A stretch of 64,000 nt of DNA, taken from assembly GCA_001949185.1 (NCBI GenBank), contig BDGG01000015.1, forward strand, positions 1,096,314-1,160,313. The letters run 5' to 3'. The notes beneath the pieces were generated by a model. That model did not search any database, was not told where the DNA came from, and saw only the letters and a program-made list of their open reading frames with translations. Both the position numbers and the translations under genes were made by a program. This document shows, in pieces, positions 47,767 through 60,354 of the stretch. Source of the DNA: Ramazzottius varieornatus (taxonomy: Eukaryota; Tardigrada; Eutardigrada; Parachela; Ramazzottiidae). The stretch's first letter is position 1. Every line of letters begins with the position of its first letter.

Positions 47767-50700
47767 CTAAGTCGACGGATTGGTCAGCAGTTCGCCCAGT
47801 TTGTCATCAGTCTTCTTCAGGTCGGCCACTTGGCGCGTCAGGTTGGACTTTAGCTGGCGCAGTTCGGCCTTTGTGTTCTCGTTGATGGCCACTTGGCGAC
47901 TCAACTTCTCCTGCATGTCACTGATGGCAAGCTTCAACGCTCGGTTATCTGACTCGGTAGTCTATAAACCAAAACCCACAATTACTGAAAGCCCTGATAA
48001 TCAAGTATCTGGGAGCTGGGCAAACAGATTCGACCAGATCTTTTTCCCCAGTAGCGCATGTTTACATTAACTCTGAATAATAGCATGCGCCACTCGAAAA
48101 GGATATGGTCAAATTTGTTTGCCGAGCTCATATTCATTAGATTTTCATACCTGTAACTTCTCCATAGTGGAATGATTCACACTGGACTCTTTGGTGCGCA
48201 TCTCTTCGAGACGAGCCGTCAGGTTCTCCACTTCCTGTAACAGACAACTACCATGTAACCGCTGGTCACTGAAAAGAAGGTACAAGCGAACTTACAGATT
48301 CTTTTGCTCGGTTACGCTTCTCGAGGTTCTGGAGTAGAGTCTGAAGTCGTTCCATTTCCGAGTGAGGATCGGCGGCATGGTCGCCACTGCCATTTCTTTC
48401 ATTATCCGAGATGATCTAGAGAGACAAGTTCGATATGATTTCGACTCCATGAAAGATCTCGCTTTGTGGTTGAGTAAGCCAGGCTGCAACTCACGCGATT
48501 GTTCTGGGCGTATTCAGCCTTCCATCGATCCAAATTTGAATGACTTTCCTCCAAGGCCCTCAGCAGCTTCTGCTTTTCTTCCTCCAGCATCTTGATCTGG
48601 TTTCTCCATTTGTCCGCATGTGCACAGCTCCGAGCCAAGGCCTCCCGTAACCGCCCATTCTCCACTTGTAACTGCGACTCTGACATCTGTGTCGTGTTGC
48701 CTAAAACGAAGCAAACTAACGCAAACTGATAACCCAAACGGAATTTCATGCGCTGCTTAAACAAGATCAAAAACAAAATAATAGAAAACATTTCATGTGG
48801 TAGGTATGAGTATGTTGTTTAGACATGAAAGGGTACTTACCATGCAGAGCAATGACAGGAGTAACGGCTTGTGACTGTGAGGTGATCGACTGTGTTGGTC
48901 GAGGAGAGTTACTGGAAGAAACGCTACTTTGGCCAGGTGAGACCGAACGCTGGCTGACCAAGTTGGGGTTGGGAGGAAGACCTGGCTCGTTGGAAGAGGT
49001 GCTGACCAGACCGGTCACCGAGGCGTTTAGCGAACGGTGCGACTGCTGGGATTCATGGCCCACTTCGCTGGAGGCATCGTCTTCTCGGTCAGAACTGGCT
49101 CCTTGACTGAGGGACTTGACATGGGCAAACTTCTCCTGGAAGTCGTTAAGGTCGTCTTCGCGTGAGAAGCCCAGACCGTAGACCATGTTGACGCGCGAAT
49201 CGCTCCACTGCAGGAACTTCTGCGAAGTCTTTGTCACCGTCATGTTGGGTGTCACAATCGAATTGATGACGGCCTGCAAAAAGACCATTCGTCTACCTTG
49301 TTGTCATAATAGTCTGCAGTTTAACCAGCAAAAAAGTCTTCTTTCAACAGATTATCGTCCAGCCGAACCCTAACCATTCGCCCAATCGGACCAACTCCCG
49401 CATCGTTCCGCCGACATTCCGCTTTATTATCATGAGCTAAAATTCCAGAACGAAAAGTATACTCCAGCGATTTTAAGCAGTAAGTCTGCGAACGTATGAC
49501 GTTCCAGGCACCAGACATTCAGAAAAATTTCAGATTTTATCGGCTGGATTTCAACTTGTGTGGTAACCGAGCTTAGTGTCCTATGCGCGAGTTCGGCGGG
49601 GAAGTGAAACATGTGCCATCTAAACAGGGAAAATTATGCAGTTTGTTCTTGATTTATGTACCTTGGTACCCTCAACACTTATGACGCGATAGAGATGCCG
49701 CGGGGAATCGAAGAAGAAGGAGACAGGAACCGCTTGGGTAGTGGCGGGAATCCAGCTCTTTTTCGACTTGGGATCGATATGGTAGACATGAGCCTGCAAG
49801 CACAAGCAGCAACTTGAGTCACATAAAGGCCAGCAAGTGAACAGAAACAGGAGTTGGCCAGTGCATTGCACACATTGAAATTAATATCCTTTTGTACATA
49901 GTGCTAGGGCTGTCCACCACTAGAACTTACTCCCAGTCCCCCATAATAACCACTATTTATTCTAGCATAACCATAGGGAAGTGCGTCTGTTGGGTGGCCA
50001 GCGGAAAATCGACCGGTCTAACGCACTAACTGCTGCTCCGCCACTGACTTCAGTAAGCTCACTTCAATCACAATCTTCCGCTTTCTTGTAACTAGAAAAG
50101 AAAGGGGAGGACAGGCCGCAGCTGCAAAGCCAGTTGTCTCTCCCGTCAATCGCCGTGATGCAATGACGTCCTACAAGAACTTACTGGAGGAAGACTTCAC
50201 TTCTTTTCCGGCCTCCACATGACTAGCAGTTAATGGACCTTTAATGACAAACGATCTACGGCCTGATTCCTATTCATTATGCATCACTAAACTCTCCTGT
50301 CTCCCTAGCTTCCAGCTGTAAAACTCCCACAACCACATTGTAAAATGCTACAAGAAAAAAATGGAATGCAGTTGAAACATACCTTGACGCTGAGAAGTGG
50401 CTGTTCCCTGCAAGAAGAAAAACAGGCAAATAAAAGTAGGGTTTATGGTGATGACTGTAATTTATTAAGGGCTTTTCAGGCAGGATGAAGTTGAGCCAAA
50501 CCCATTCCGCGGGACTTCCGTTTCCGAGCTGCAGCAATTGCGGCCACGCTGGATAAACGAAGCGCGCATTGATGACGCTTCCCTGCATTACAATACGGAC
50601 CACTGTTTGTTAGCTTGACACAAGACAAACACAATATTTTTAGAGGAAGCAAAAAATCAATAGGTAGCTTGATGATGGAATACGAGACACGAAAAAGCCA

Positions 50701-51303
50701 CTGAGATAATTGATTTTGGCGACTTTGCGCTAAAACTTCCCGTGTCATCCTTGTGCCGCAGAGGTGATGATTTCAAATCACTCCTGTCTCAATCTGATTA
50801 GCCAATCTTGCTGGCCTTATCCTTCAAGAAACTGCCAGCAAAGATCCACAGGGAAATCACCTACGGCCAAGCATCAAAAGCAACCCTGAATTATGTATCA
50901 GGGAAGATCCTTACAAGGCTCATGTATTTCTCTGCAGAATCAACAAGGAAGAAGCTTGAAAAATCATTCGCTCTTCTTCTAAAACTGCCTGACGGTTTTC
51001 TAAAGACAACGATAAGCAAGAATTTTGTTCAATATTGTTCAAAGAAACGGTACGCTTGACCAAACAGTGCGACTTTACGGCTGGCACGACTTGACTTCCT
51101 CATAAATCTCGGAGACGGCAACAGCCACGCAAGACGTCACAACATTCTCAGCTAATCTGTTCGATCATCGCATCAAAGCCGTAAACCTGTGACGTCACGA
51201 TCATAATACCGTACGGTTGTTTTAACGATCGACCATCTTTGCGCTTCGGTTATCACAGAGGTGCGCAGGAAAATGCTGTTCAGAAAGCTTCTCCTTACCC
51301 CAT
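47767..51303 (-). CDS. Homer: Homer scaffold protein
   Basis: Adaptor that links Ca2+-signalling receptors and channels (mGluR, IP3R, Shank) through PPxxF ligands (family knowledge). Eight exons close to 399 aa: 51299-51303 (ATG GG only), 50383-50407 (25 nt), 49662-49793, 48841-49273, 48495-48700, 48296-48415, 48151-48234, 47767-47961. The first residues are [10 protein letters not shown], as in vertebrate Homers. The EVH1 domain follows: [36 protein letters not shown]-like [26 protein letters not shown]. The middle is Ser/Gln-rich (~125-230). The C-terminal ~170 residues are heptad-rich coiled coil ([29 protein letters not shown]) and serve tetramerisation. It is the full-length (long) form. 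The tiny first exons explain why a simple open-frame search misses the start. Divergent from FoxO. Confidence 0.96.
49905..50050 (-). mobile_element. Possible tRNA-derived SINE in Homer intron 2
   Basis: Read on the minus strand, the segment opens with TGGCGGAGCAGCAGTTAG, close to a Pol III A box, followed about 25 nt later by GGTCGATTTTCC, close to a B box. A body without coding capacity continues for about 100 nt. It cannot fold as a normal tRNA: there is no proper anticodon arm and the box spacing is short. There is one copy, no clear target duplication and no A-rich tail, so the call is tentative. Confidence 0.35.
51190..51197. promoter_or_regulatory. CRE palindrome in Homer intron 1
   Basis: A perfect TGACGTCA, about 105 nt past the Homer ATG inside its first intron. 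A near-match (GACGTCAC) sits at 51133-51140. It is a candidate CREB/ATF site. Calcium-responsive regulation of Homer is known in mammals, but the activity here is inference. Confidence 0.4.
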
Positions 51304-52508
51304 GTTGGTGTCAGAGCTCAAAGTCATCCTTCCAACATTCGGCTAGATCCAGAAACTCCGGTGGTTTCACCCCCGCTAGATGGTCGCTGGTCAAACGTCC
51401 TGCTTCTTCATCCGATCTCGACCAGCGCCGATGAGCTACGTGCACTGCGAAAACAAGGCAATCTCACCGCACGCTCACGAAATTTAAATCGGAACCAGAA
51501 AGAAGAGTGATGCAGACGTTTTCTGACATCCAAAGATCCCAGAGTTTCTTCCTTGAAACGCAAATGAGAGGAATTTAAACGAAAACAAGCCTCTGAATCA
51601 CACTTCACAAACAAGGCTGGCTGTGCGAGCAAGCCGACTAGGATCCGCTCCGCTTCAGCCTTCATCTGATGTGTGTCCGGTTCGCTCAGATGGACGTCCG
51701 CTCAGGCGCAAACAGATGGCTCATCAGCATAACCCACGTGGCAGAGGGTGCTGTTATAGAAATGAAATAGGCACGTGATATGGCTGACATCGCATTGACC
51801 ATGAAGAGAACGTTCAACGGTGCGGAGCGTTCCGTTCAATGAGTCATCAGCGGTACCGTTTTCCGCTATGACGTCTTGGTCTTGGACGGTGACCCATTTC
51901 CTTCATGCGGATTCTTTTGATGCGTTCCAAACTTCTGGGAAAGTGAATCTTTATTAGAGCTCATGCACAGTTCAGTGGTCCTTGGTCTTGCCTCATTTAT
52001 CCGCATTCCACAATGGTCGTTTGATCTGACTTTGTTCTCAACATTTATGGATATCATCTGCTCGTATGAAAGCTGCGGTACGGAACGAGTGGACGCTATA
52101 TCATAGTTGAATCTGTGAATCTCGGTAAGTGATGACTGCCCATTGTCCCTCTCCGATCGATGCTTACCGCAGGCATATTTATCTCCAGGATTTCAAGGTT
52201 ACTCTCATTTTTCCAGCAGCTCTCTGTTTTACTAACCGGTAAGGAAGGCAGAGGAAGGCAGATCTTGGACAAAGAAGACGACCCATCTGGAATTCTGGTG
52301 GAATTCAGTGTTTGTACCCCGTTCAAGTCACGCACGTTACGTCATCGCTCCAGGGTCGAAGTAACCAATCAGTCGTAAAGTTGTGACTGTGACCGATGAC
52401 GTATTGTGCGCGACTTTAGCGGGGGCAGCTGTGAAGTTTTATTTTGGTTTCTCAAATTAGCATCGGTTTTTGCAGAAAAAAAATTCGGCGCCGAACGGTT
52501 TTGTCGAC
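51304..52508. promoter_or_regulatory. Bidirectional promoter region, Homer / FoxO
   Basis: 1.2 kb between the two start codons. Two E-boxes CACGTG lie at 51735-51740 and 51772-51777. Nearer to FoxO, TACGTCATCG (52338-52347) and its exact inverted copy CGATGACGTA (52394-52403) flank a CCAAT box (52365-52369). A TTTTTGCAG at 52468-52476 looks like a splice acceptor, so FoxO may have a 5' non-coding exon. No gene is visible in the gap. Confidence 0.5.
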
Positions 52509-54437
52509 ATGGAAAGCAACGAGAATCTGCATGATTCGACGCTGCAAGAGCATGACGAGGTAGAGGATCAGATGCACTTTCAGATGCCTGTGGGACGATC
52601 TCGCGCCAACACCTGGCCTGCTTCGTTAAGACTCCATGGAGCGGACGGCGACGAAGAAGCTGCATTGTCAACCGGTACTCCGGACGGAGCAGAGTCCAGT
52701 GGACGCTCTTCGCACGATGACGGGCCTGGACGTTCGTTGGGTGGTGTCAGTTCCACCACAGCAGACGAAAGCTTGGGAGAGAATTTACCGTCTGTCCTGG
52801 CTGGAGCGGCAGCTGCTACCAAGAAGAACTCTGCCCGTCGCAACGCATGGGGCAACTTCTCATACGCCGATCTGATTACTCAAGCTATTCAGCAGTCCCC
52901 TGAAAAGCGTCTGACCCTCTCACAGATCTACGACTGGATGGTCCAAAATATCCCTTTCTTCAAGGATAAAGGAGACAGTAACAGCTCGGCTGGATGGAAG
53001 GTAAATCAAGCCATACCAATCAGTCCATTGCAAACCTGTGTACTGGTTTGTCTTCATTGGTTTTGTGGTACGATTCGGCTGCTGCGGAGTTGCAGTTGTG
53101 TGATCACTGGCAGCAATCAGCTCAAAGTTTATCTACCGCAGGGTTCGACCATATGGCTTGCTTGGCCAAAATGGTTGGGCGAAAGGTGCAGCTGGTAACA
53201 GCATTGTATAGTTTGGTTTTTTCCTTGCAGAACTCTATTCGTCACAATTTGTCGCTGCACAATCGCTTCAAGCGCGAACAGAATGAAGGAACAGGCAAGA
53301 GTTCTTGGTGGACCATCAATCCAGATGCCAAGCCGGGCAAGTCCACTCGTCGGCGAGCAGCCACGATGGAAACGCAAAAGTACGAGAAGCGTCGTGGTCG
53401 CGTTCGCAAGAGCCAGTTAGAGGAACGACAACGTTTAGGCTCGGACGCCAGCAACCTCAGCATCTCCCGTCGCAGTCCCTCCTCCCCTATCCGTGAAGAG
53501 TTGCTAGAGTCTCACTCTCCCCTCCACAATCCCACTCTGCAGGCCTTGCAGATGGAACCCTTCCGTTCGCGTAACAGCTCCAACGCCAGTAGCTTTGGCC
53601 GAATGTCCCCTGTCAACTCGACCAGCTACGAAGACCTCTCGGCTTCCCCTCACTCTTGGAGCAATGATCCTTTTCATGGGCGCAGTCAGAACTGGAGTGA
53701 CGAAGTGGGGGACGGTCAACCTCAGATGGTGGAACTGGACACGCATCTGGCTAAAGCCATGAAGTTGCATGATGGTTGCTCGGCTGGACATCCTCTCAGT
53801 CTGCAAAGTGGAAATACTCCGGCCTTCCGTAACGGTAGACTTAGACCTGCCGAAAGGCTGCTCTTTCACCTTATCTGAATGTGTGTTTGCAGGTTCTTCG
53901 TCGCAGTTTGTGCGTGGTCTGGGTGGTAGTTTCAGTTGGGCTTCCGACCCCAACAGCTTGCCGATGGCTAGTTCTCTTCGTCCTTCTCAACAGACTAGCT
54001 ACAATCGTTCGTCAGGCTTCGCCGCTATGCCTTCCCAAGGCATGGTCAACACCAACATGTTCTCCGGTGGTAGTTTCAGTAGTATCAAGTCGGAGAACCC
54101 CAACCAAGGCCCACCTTCGCAGCAACAGCAAAGAAGCCTGCCCTTCCCCAATAGACTGGCGCAGATCCAGCCCAACAACGCTCAGGGCGCCTTTCCAGCC
54201 GACCTGGACTCTTGCATGGAGACGTTACAGCCGGGACTGTCGGATGTGGACGTCGATGCAGTGCTGAACCTGGAGATGTCGATGGAAGGTAATCTGGACT
54301 TTAACTTTGACCAACCCTTCCCTCTGGTAGTGACCACTGCATCGTCGGCTCCCCAGCCACAAATGTACAGCGCCAATGGAAGCATAGCCGGATTACACAC
54401 GGCTTCCTCCTTCCCAAACTTTGGGCGGGGAACTTGA
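52509..54437 (+). CDS. foxo: FoxO forkhead transcription factor
   Basis: Insulin/Akt-regulated transcription factor. Three exons close to 546 aa: 52509-53000, 53231-53834, 53893-54437. The forkhead domain spans ~112-205 ([37 protein letters not shown]), with the FoxO-specific [10 protein letters not shown] insertion before the recognition helix. All three Akt-type RxRxx[S/T] sites are present in the family order: T35 in [10 protein letters not shown]209 in RRRAATME, S281 in [10 protein letters not shown]. The basic KPGKSTRRR and RRGRVRK segments should serve nuclear import. A C-terminal acidic transactivation motif ([10 protein letters not shown]) matches the family. The second intron interrupts the Ser-rich region after residue ~365. 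Upstream in-frame sequence reaches only to a probable splice acceptor at 52476, so the ATG at 52509 is well supported. Regulation by phosphorylation-driven 14-3-3 export is inferred from the conserved sites. Confidence 0.97.
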
Positions 54438-55374
54438 AGTGGGAAGAAGGCATTGCATGTAGCAGTATCCAGCTCTGAGCTCTGTCATGTCTGCTTTGAC
54501 TTGACCTCTTACCCATGGTCCAACCCAACCCCTCTGCCGTGCCAGCTTTAATTTATGACAACGATCTTCTTCACTTCTTCAACTTTATACTTTTGTACCC
54601 GCACTGTTTTCTCTCTCACTCTCTCGTAGATGATGTCTTGTTAAATTTGTTCAAGGATATTGCTTGTATTCGGCAATGTATTCCGACAAATTTTATTATC
54701 TTACGCTGGTTTTGTTGAATGGTTTCCTCAATGTTTGATTTTATCTGTTATGACGAGTGTATAGTTGTACTCTTACCTCATCTTCCCTCTCTTCTTGATG
54801 CACAGAGTTTCGTTGTTCTCGGGAAACCCACGATTGTTGCAGTCATCTCTTAAATACACGTCCGGTACTGCTGCTCAGTGGTACAATGGTTTACTTTCTT
54901 TTGTAGGGCTGTACATCTGCAGCAGACTCTGCCCACGTTAATGTTGTTGGAATTCGTCTACGTAGAGAATCTTTCCTAGTACAAGTATCCACCATTGGAC
55001 TTATATGGGAGAGGACGCTTAGTTCCAGACGTCCTTTGTTTGAAATCAAGCTGAGTTCCCGACCGCTTTGATTTCTTTCGAACACTTCCTTCCCTCGAGC
55101 ACTTCCTGCAGCAGTAGCGAGGTTTGGGTCCTTCGCAGCTAGAGTAAGGTCAAGTGTTTACCAATGCAGAATATGGGACAAACGTTTAGTCCTTCTAAGA
55201 AGAATCTTAGGTACGATCTATAATACCGGGAACCAGAAGAGAAAAACAGATCAAAATAAAATATAAAAAAAGAAAAGTCCTGATAGACGATTATGATGAG
55301 GCCAAAGTCAAAGGTGCAACATATGACAGCGCACATATGAAAATAATGGGCATTTGTACAGATGGAGTTTAATA
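54438..55374. other. Convergent 3' region (FoxO / PAR-bZIP)
   Basis: About 940 bp between facing stop codons, AT-rich towards 55250 (poly-A-like stretches including AATAAA on the + strand near 55255). It is consistent with two 3' untranslated regions. No gene was recognised. Confidence 0.5.
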
Positions 55375-58300
55375 TTAAGCTTTGTGTGAGTCGACTTTAG
55401 CCGAAGTGGCCAGCTTTTCTCGTAATACCATATTGTCGCGCGATAACTTTTCTAACTGCTCTCTCAGCTTGGAATTCTCCTTCTCGAGGTAGGCCGCTCG
55501 GATAGCGATCTGGTTCTCTTTGATGCGTCGGGCGTCTCGCGAGCGTTTGGCAGCCAGGTTGTTCTTCCGCCTTCTGGCCCAATACTTTTCATCTTTCATG
55601 TCGTCAGGAACAAACTGCTTTTTGGACTTTTTGACCATGGGCTGGGGCTTCAGCTCTTCTTCACTGAAGCGTCGCCGCCGAGGATCAAAATTAACTGTGC
55701 TTCCGGCAATTGTGGCTAGGGCCATATCGGCTGTGGACATTGCAAAGTCTGTAAGAAGCCTCGAATAGACTGCATACAATGAAAAGGAAAGAAGAAAGTT
55801 GGAAGAATGCGACGTACCTCCACCCATTTCTGCTGCGACATGCAGAGGGTCTTTCAGCAGCAGGTGTCCGCCTCTCATCAGCTCTTCTGAAACGTAAAAA
55901 GCCCAGTGACAGCAAGTCTTTGGTGCTTCTTGGATCATCTGTCCGAAAGAAGGGTAGGGCAGCCTCGCGCAACTCCTGGCTTGAGTAGTGAGCAAGTAAT
56001 GGAGGATATGGGAAGTGATAGCTTACCGTTGGGTGAGTCTCCGCGCTCTTTGGAGCCTGTAGAACTGGTGACTTTGTTGTCTTCGCCCGTCAGCTGGTTT
56101 CTGCCGTGGCTAGAGTTGGGGCTGGCGACGGCATTGTGCGGGCCGTTGCTGCCTTGTGGAGCGTTGCTTGCGGCGGCACCGAGGCCATTCTCCGACAGGA
56201 ATTCGTCCAGATCCATATACTCCAGCTTGAAGTCATGGCCAGCGCCACCTACCGGGCCGTTGAGGGCGTCGTAGGCCGTCCCCTTGTCCCATATACTGGG
56301 GCCCAGGAAAGCTTGTGCGGCGGCGGACTCGAAGTGCTCATTGACGGACCAGTGGCTGCCGTTGCTGACGCTGGCTCCATTAGGCACTCCGCCCAAGCTT
56401 CCACCGCCTGCCGACAGGTTATCGCCAAGATCCTTCTTGCCGTTCATGGAAGATAACACCAGGCTGCCGTTGCAGTTGGCCAATAGTCTTCCTGCAATAT
56501 GACCCACAAAATCAAGTCCCCCAACAATCAACCGCCCAAGCTCACTTGAATCCCACTCTCACAAAAATGAACCATTGCTCAATCTAACTTGACCGAATTG
56601 TAGACTTCACCAAAGTATACAGCGTTTGTAGGAGGGCAAAAGTTGACTTTCGCAATGTAACATAACAGCAAAACTAAAGGTTGGTATCGAGAACGATAGG
56701 CCAAAGTCTGCGGACTGCTGAAGGACCTTTCAATCAAGCAAGGGTGAGAGGCACGTGACTGGGCAGTGGCCAACAAAATGGCCGTAGCGGAAGTGGCAGA
56801 CTCTTCCTGACCTAGATAATTGACGGGGGTGAAGCGCGAACGAACGTTAATGGATGGCGTGCTGGCAGACTATAGGCAACAGATGTAGCAGGCAGGCACG
56901 ACACAGAACATGGTTCGGCAAAGTGGTGCGACATGTGAGGATGGCGTTCGTTGACGCCGCGCAAAAAGAGAGCTTGAGCCCTCGCCAAGACACATAAAGC
57001 TCAAGTCAATCATTTACTGTTATGAAATAGCGCAGAGCAACGGACAAGAGTCCGCCCTACACATTTGACATAACTATGGCAGGCCGTGCTGCGCTGCCCT
57101 CATGACCATCACGCCTGCGCACAGTCCATGGAGCCGTTGCTGCTATATTCATGCCAAGTTCGCCACCTGTCCACTCCGTTTCTCCGACATGCCCTTACGT
57201 CATCACCAACTAACGCACCACCCCACTCCAACCAACAAGAAGCCTCCCCCAATTTTCACCCATTCTTTAACATCTCAGCTACACGGCACCACAGCATAGT
57301 CTATCCAAACGTCCAAGAAAATGTAGCCGCCACATCTGTCGGCAGGCTTCCATCTTGCAAAGTAGACTTTAGCCCCGTTAACTTGATAAACCACAGTGCC
57401 AGCATTTCCTCCACACAAAGCATCTTGCAAAATATTCTTGTTGTGGCCTTAGGATGTTCTTGAAAATCGATGCGCCACTTGACAAGGGTGCCTATTTATC
57501 GTTTCGTCAAAAAGCACATTTGGCCAAGGTTGGATTTTGGGCCGCTTTGATCTTGCTTCGTATCATAGAAGAAGTTTGAGCAGGGAGCTTCAGTCGTTTG
57601 TGCGTCGCAACATTTGGAAAAAGGCCGAAAAACAGGCTCCGTAGGTTTGTTAGAAGAGATGCTGGGCGTAGTGCCCATGTGAAGGATGCCACTGAAAGGC
57701 GCATGGTTACTTACGGGCCAGCTGCAGACGATTATAGGCGCTGGAAGTGCAATAGCTTCCATCGTTGATCGCGTGAGAATCGAAATAGTGATTAAGCATG
57801 GTTGGCATTGCAGGGGGAAAAGAGTGGGCAGTGGCCGCCGCCGCCAGCATATCCCAAGTGGAAAAAGGCCAAGTGCGCCACCTCCGTTAATAGTCTAGCT
57901 TGCAAGTCAGGCAAATGGGGCCAAATATGCCCAATGTAAATGAAGAGAAAATCATGTCAGAACCTTTCATTTTGCAGCGCATCAAATCAAATCTTTTTAG
58001 CCAAGCTGAGCATGTCTCGGCCTCGATGGAGAGAGTGGATGGCAGTCTGTAAGGTTTGTCAAGCGCGGGTATATAGCCTGCAGCTGGCCTCATCCCGCGC
58101 CAGTGCAGCTACAGCTACAGCCATATAGCCGGCCAACTATGTGTCAGCAAGGTTGCCAGCCGCCTCAGCGGACAGAGTAGCGTTGAGAAAGCACAATCTG
58201 CCACCAAGGTTGAGGCCATTGTTGCTTCAGCATCTTCATTTGAGGGACATGGACAAGCCTGCTGGGCAGATTCTGTTGTCTGCCACAGCTGGAGGAGCTA

Positions 58301-60354
58301 GCGCGCCATGGAGCAAGCTGAGACTGAGAGAGATGGGCAGAGGCTACAGGGTCACAGGCACTCAATCAAGGACAAGAGCCTATCAGCGACAGGCAGGCAA
58401 CCTTGCAAGGGCCACAAGATGCGCTGTGGGCCCATTGACTGCCCCAAGGACCCACTGCTTTACACCACACACACTCTTAAAGCACAATCCTACTGTAGAC
58501 CATCATTTGCCTTCTTGTACATTGTCACACTCAACGTACTGTCACAGTTCCTTGCAAAATGCAAGGCTAATGCCCAAGTGACAGCCTATTTCCTTGCTGC
58601 ATTTGAGCGAGCTTTTGCCATCCTTCACTGTCCATCTGAGGTATCCGCTACTTAGGGCATACTGTATGTATGGCTTATTTCACTGGCTGCTTTGATATGT
58701 CGATGGAGCATCTTGTGTAAGGCGGATGCGGCTGCTGTAGTCACAGACAAAAGGGAGGGTACGGCGCTATGAAGTTGCAGTGTTTTACGTCTGGCGCAGT
58801 ACAGAGACCTAGTTGTCAGGCAGAGCATGTTCGTTGACCCAGTCATTCAATCATTTATGTCAGGCAGCCATGCGTGACGGCCAGCGAGGCAACGAACGAG
58901 CCTGTGACAGCAGCCACAGCACACTGCCCAAGAAGCCTCATTTCCTCCCAAGTCATCAACAGCCTACCAAGTCCTCTAGGAGGAGCTTAGACAGCAAGAA
59001 AAGGACAAAAGGCAAGGCAGCCTCTGCCCAGCCCGCACCAGGGACGACAGGCGCTACAAAGGAGCAAGTGTGTCAACGAACGCTATACCCTCGACAACCT
59101 CAGCAATGGAGCAAGAGGCTCGTAGGGCCTTTGCCGCAATTAATGGCGCTTCCAGCAGTTGAGCAGCTCTAATAGTTGACGCATTGCCCAAAGCAGTCAG
59201 GATGAGCATTCCAAAAAGCCATTGAAAAACGACAAGATTGGCAGAGCATCAATGAATCAGTCAATGGACTTGCTGATGCTGATGCCTGCTGGTTGACAGC
59301 TTTGCCACCATCTGCTTAAGTAGGGAGATATAAAAGCAGCTATAGCTGCCTGATACTCTTCTCCTCAAGCAGTCCATGCGCCTCCTTGGCCACACTTGAG
59401 GGAAATGTTATGACTGTCTTTGCTCGTTGACCGAGCGCTGCAGTCAACGAACAGCAGCATGCAGTCAAAGTTAAGAGACTTTAGTAGGCCGTCGACCTTG
59501 AGCTCCGTCGCCACGACCATTGCCTCCTCTATTGCCACACGTTTTCCCATGGCCAATGCACACAAATTACGTTTTGCAAATTATGACCAAAATGCACGGC
59601 CTCAACTTGACAGCACACACTTGCCCATCGATGGAAGAAAGAAGCCTCATCTGCTGTAGTGCAATGCTCAAAACAATTCATTATACTTCATACAATCAAA
59701 TATGCTCTTTCTTGTTGGCAGAAATGTCTTCGCTACTCATTTTGCGCAGTCAGGACAGTTTAGTGACAATTTCCCTCCCTACAGCACTTGCAAAACATTC
59801 AAGATAAGTCCAACATGGAGGTATTTGCCAAAGTTGGGCAAATTACTGCTTGTACTGGCCTTTACTTTTGTGCCGCTGGGGGCGGTCGTCGATTTTGCGC
59901 TTGTGATGACATCTGTAATGATGATAAGAAGCGCAGCATGTGCTTCCCTTTAGCGCTAGAGCAAAAAGATGCCTGCCTGCCAGCAATCATGACATAATGT
60001 CACTCGACTAGCCCACATTCCTCTATCCCATATGCAGCCTCATTTCACATCCACACACACGTTCAATGGACGTTACCAACGACAACATCATGACGTGTCA
60101 CAGGGCAAAGAAGCCGCAGCAAGCAATTGTCCAATAAGATCCAAGATAACAAATGAGCCTTGTCCATATACGCAGACCTTATCGACTATGGACTAGAGCA
60201 AATGCCCCCCAAAGCCTTTTTTGGGCGCCATGGACTAAATCAGTCATGTAGTTGGGTACTTACGATAATTGGCCGTTGGGAGGGAAGGATTGTCCAACAG
60301 AGATTTGAGAGTGACCAGCGGCAAGAGGCAAGCCTTGGCCTTGTTGTGGCTCAT
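55375..60354 (-). CDS. PAR-domain bZIP factor (HLF/TEF/DBP, Pdp1-like)
   Basis: Transcription factor of the proline-and-acid-rich bZIP group, which includes circadian-output and detoxification regulators. Four exons close to 332 aa: 60264-60354, 56027-56491, 55818-55886, 55375-55748. Exon 1 encodes [11 protein letters not shown], matching the N-terminal LRSLLENP motif of HLF/TEF, and its phase-1 donor joins exon 2 in frame across a 3.8 kb intron. Exon 2 has FLGPSIWDK and [14 protein letters not shown], the hallmark acidic motif. The last exon has [18 protein letters not shown] (the PAR segment), then [20 protein letters not shown] (basic region) and a leucine zipper from [18 protein letters not shown] contacts predict TTAYGTAA-type sites. 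An alternative start is possible at 56531, where the open frame continues upstream of exon 2, but the LLDNP motif favours 60354. Confidence 0.93.
56492..60263. promoter_or_regulatory. Large first intron of the PAR-bZIP gene with recurrent motif
   Basis: 3.8 kb without a recognisable gene; the open frames have no family resemblance. The 10-mer G[TC]TCGTTGAC occurs at 56946, 58829, 59072 (reverse), 59422 and 59443 (reverse), and twice more upstream of the gene at 60715 and 60745. A CACGTG E-box lies at 56752-56757. Intronic enhancers or an alternative promoter are plausible but unproven. Confidence 0.4.

Noticed and set aside
49980-50050. Functional tRNA gene
   Set aside because: The A- and B-box-like motifs are too close and no anticodon arm or acceptor stem pairs; a SINE head is the better reading.
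55935-56531. PAR-bZIP starting at 56531
   Set aside because: The frame runs open through the splice acceptor at 56492, but the exon at 60264-60354 gives the conserved LLDNP motif in the right phase. It is kept only as an alternative start.
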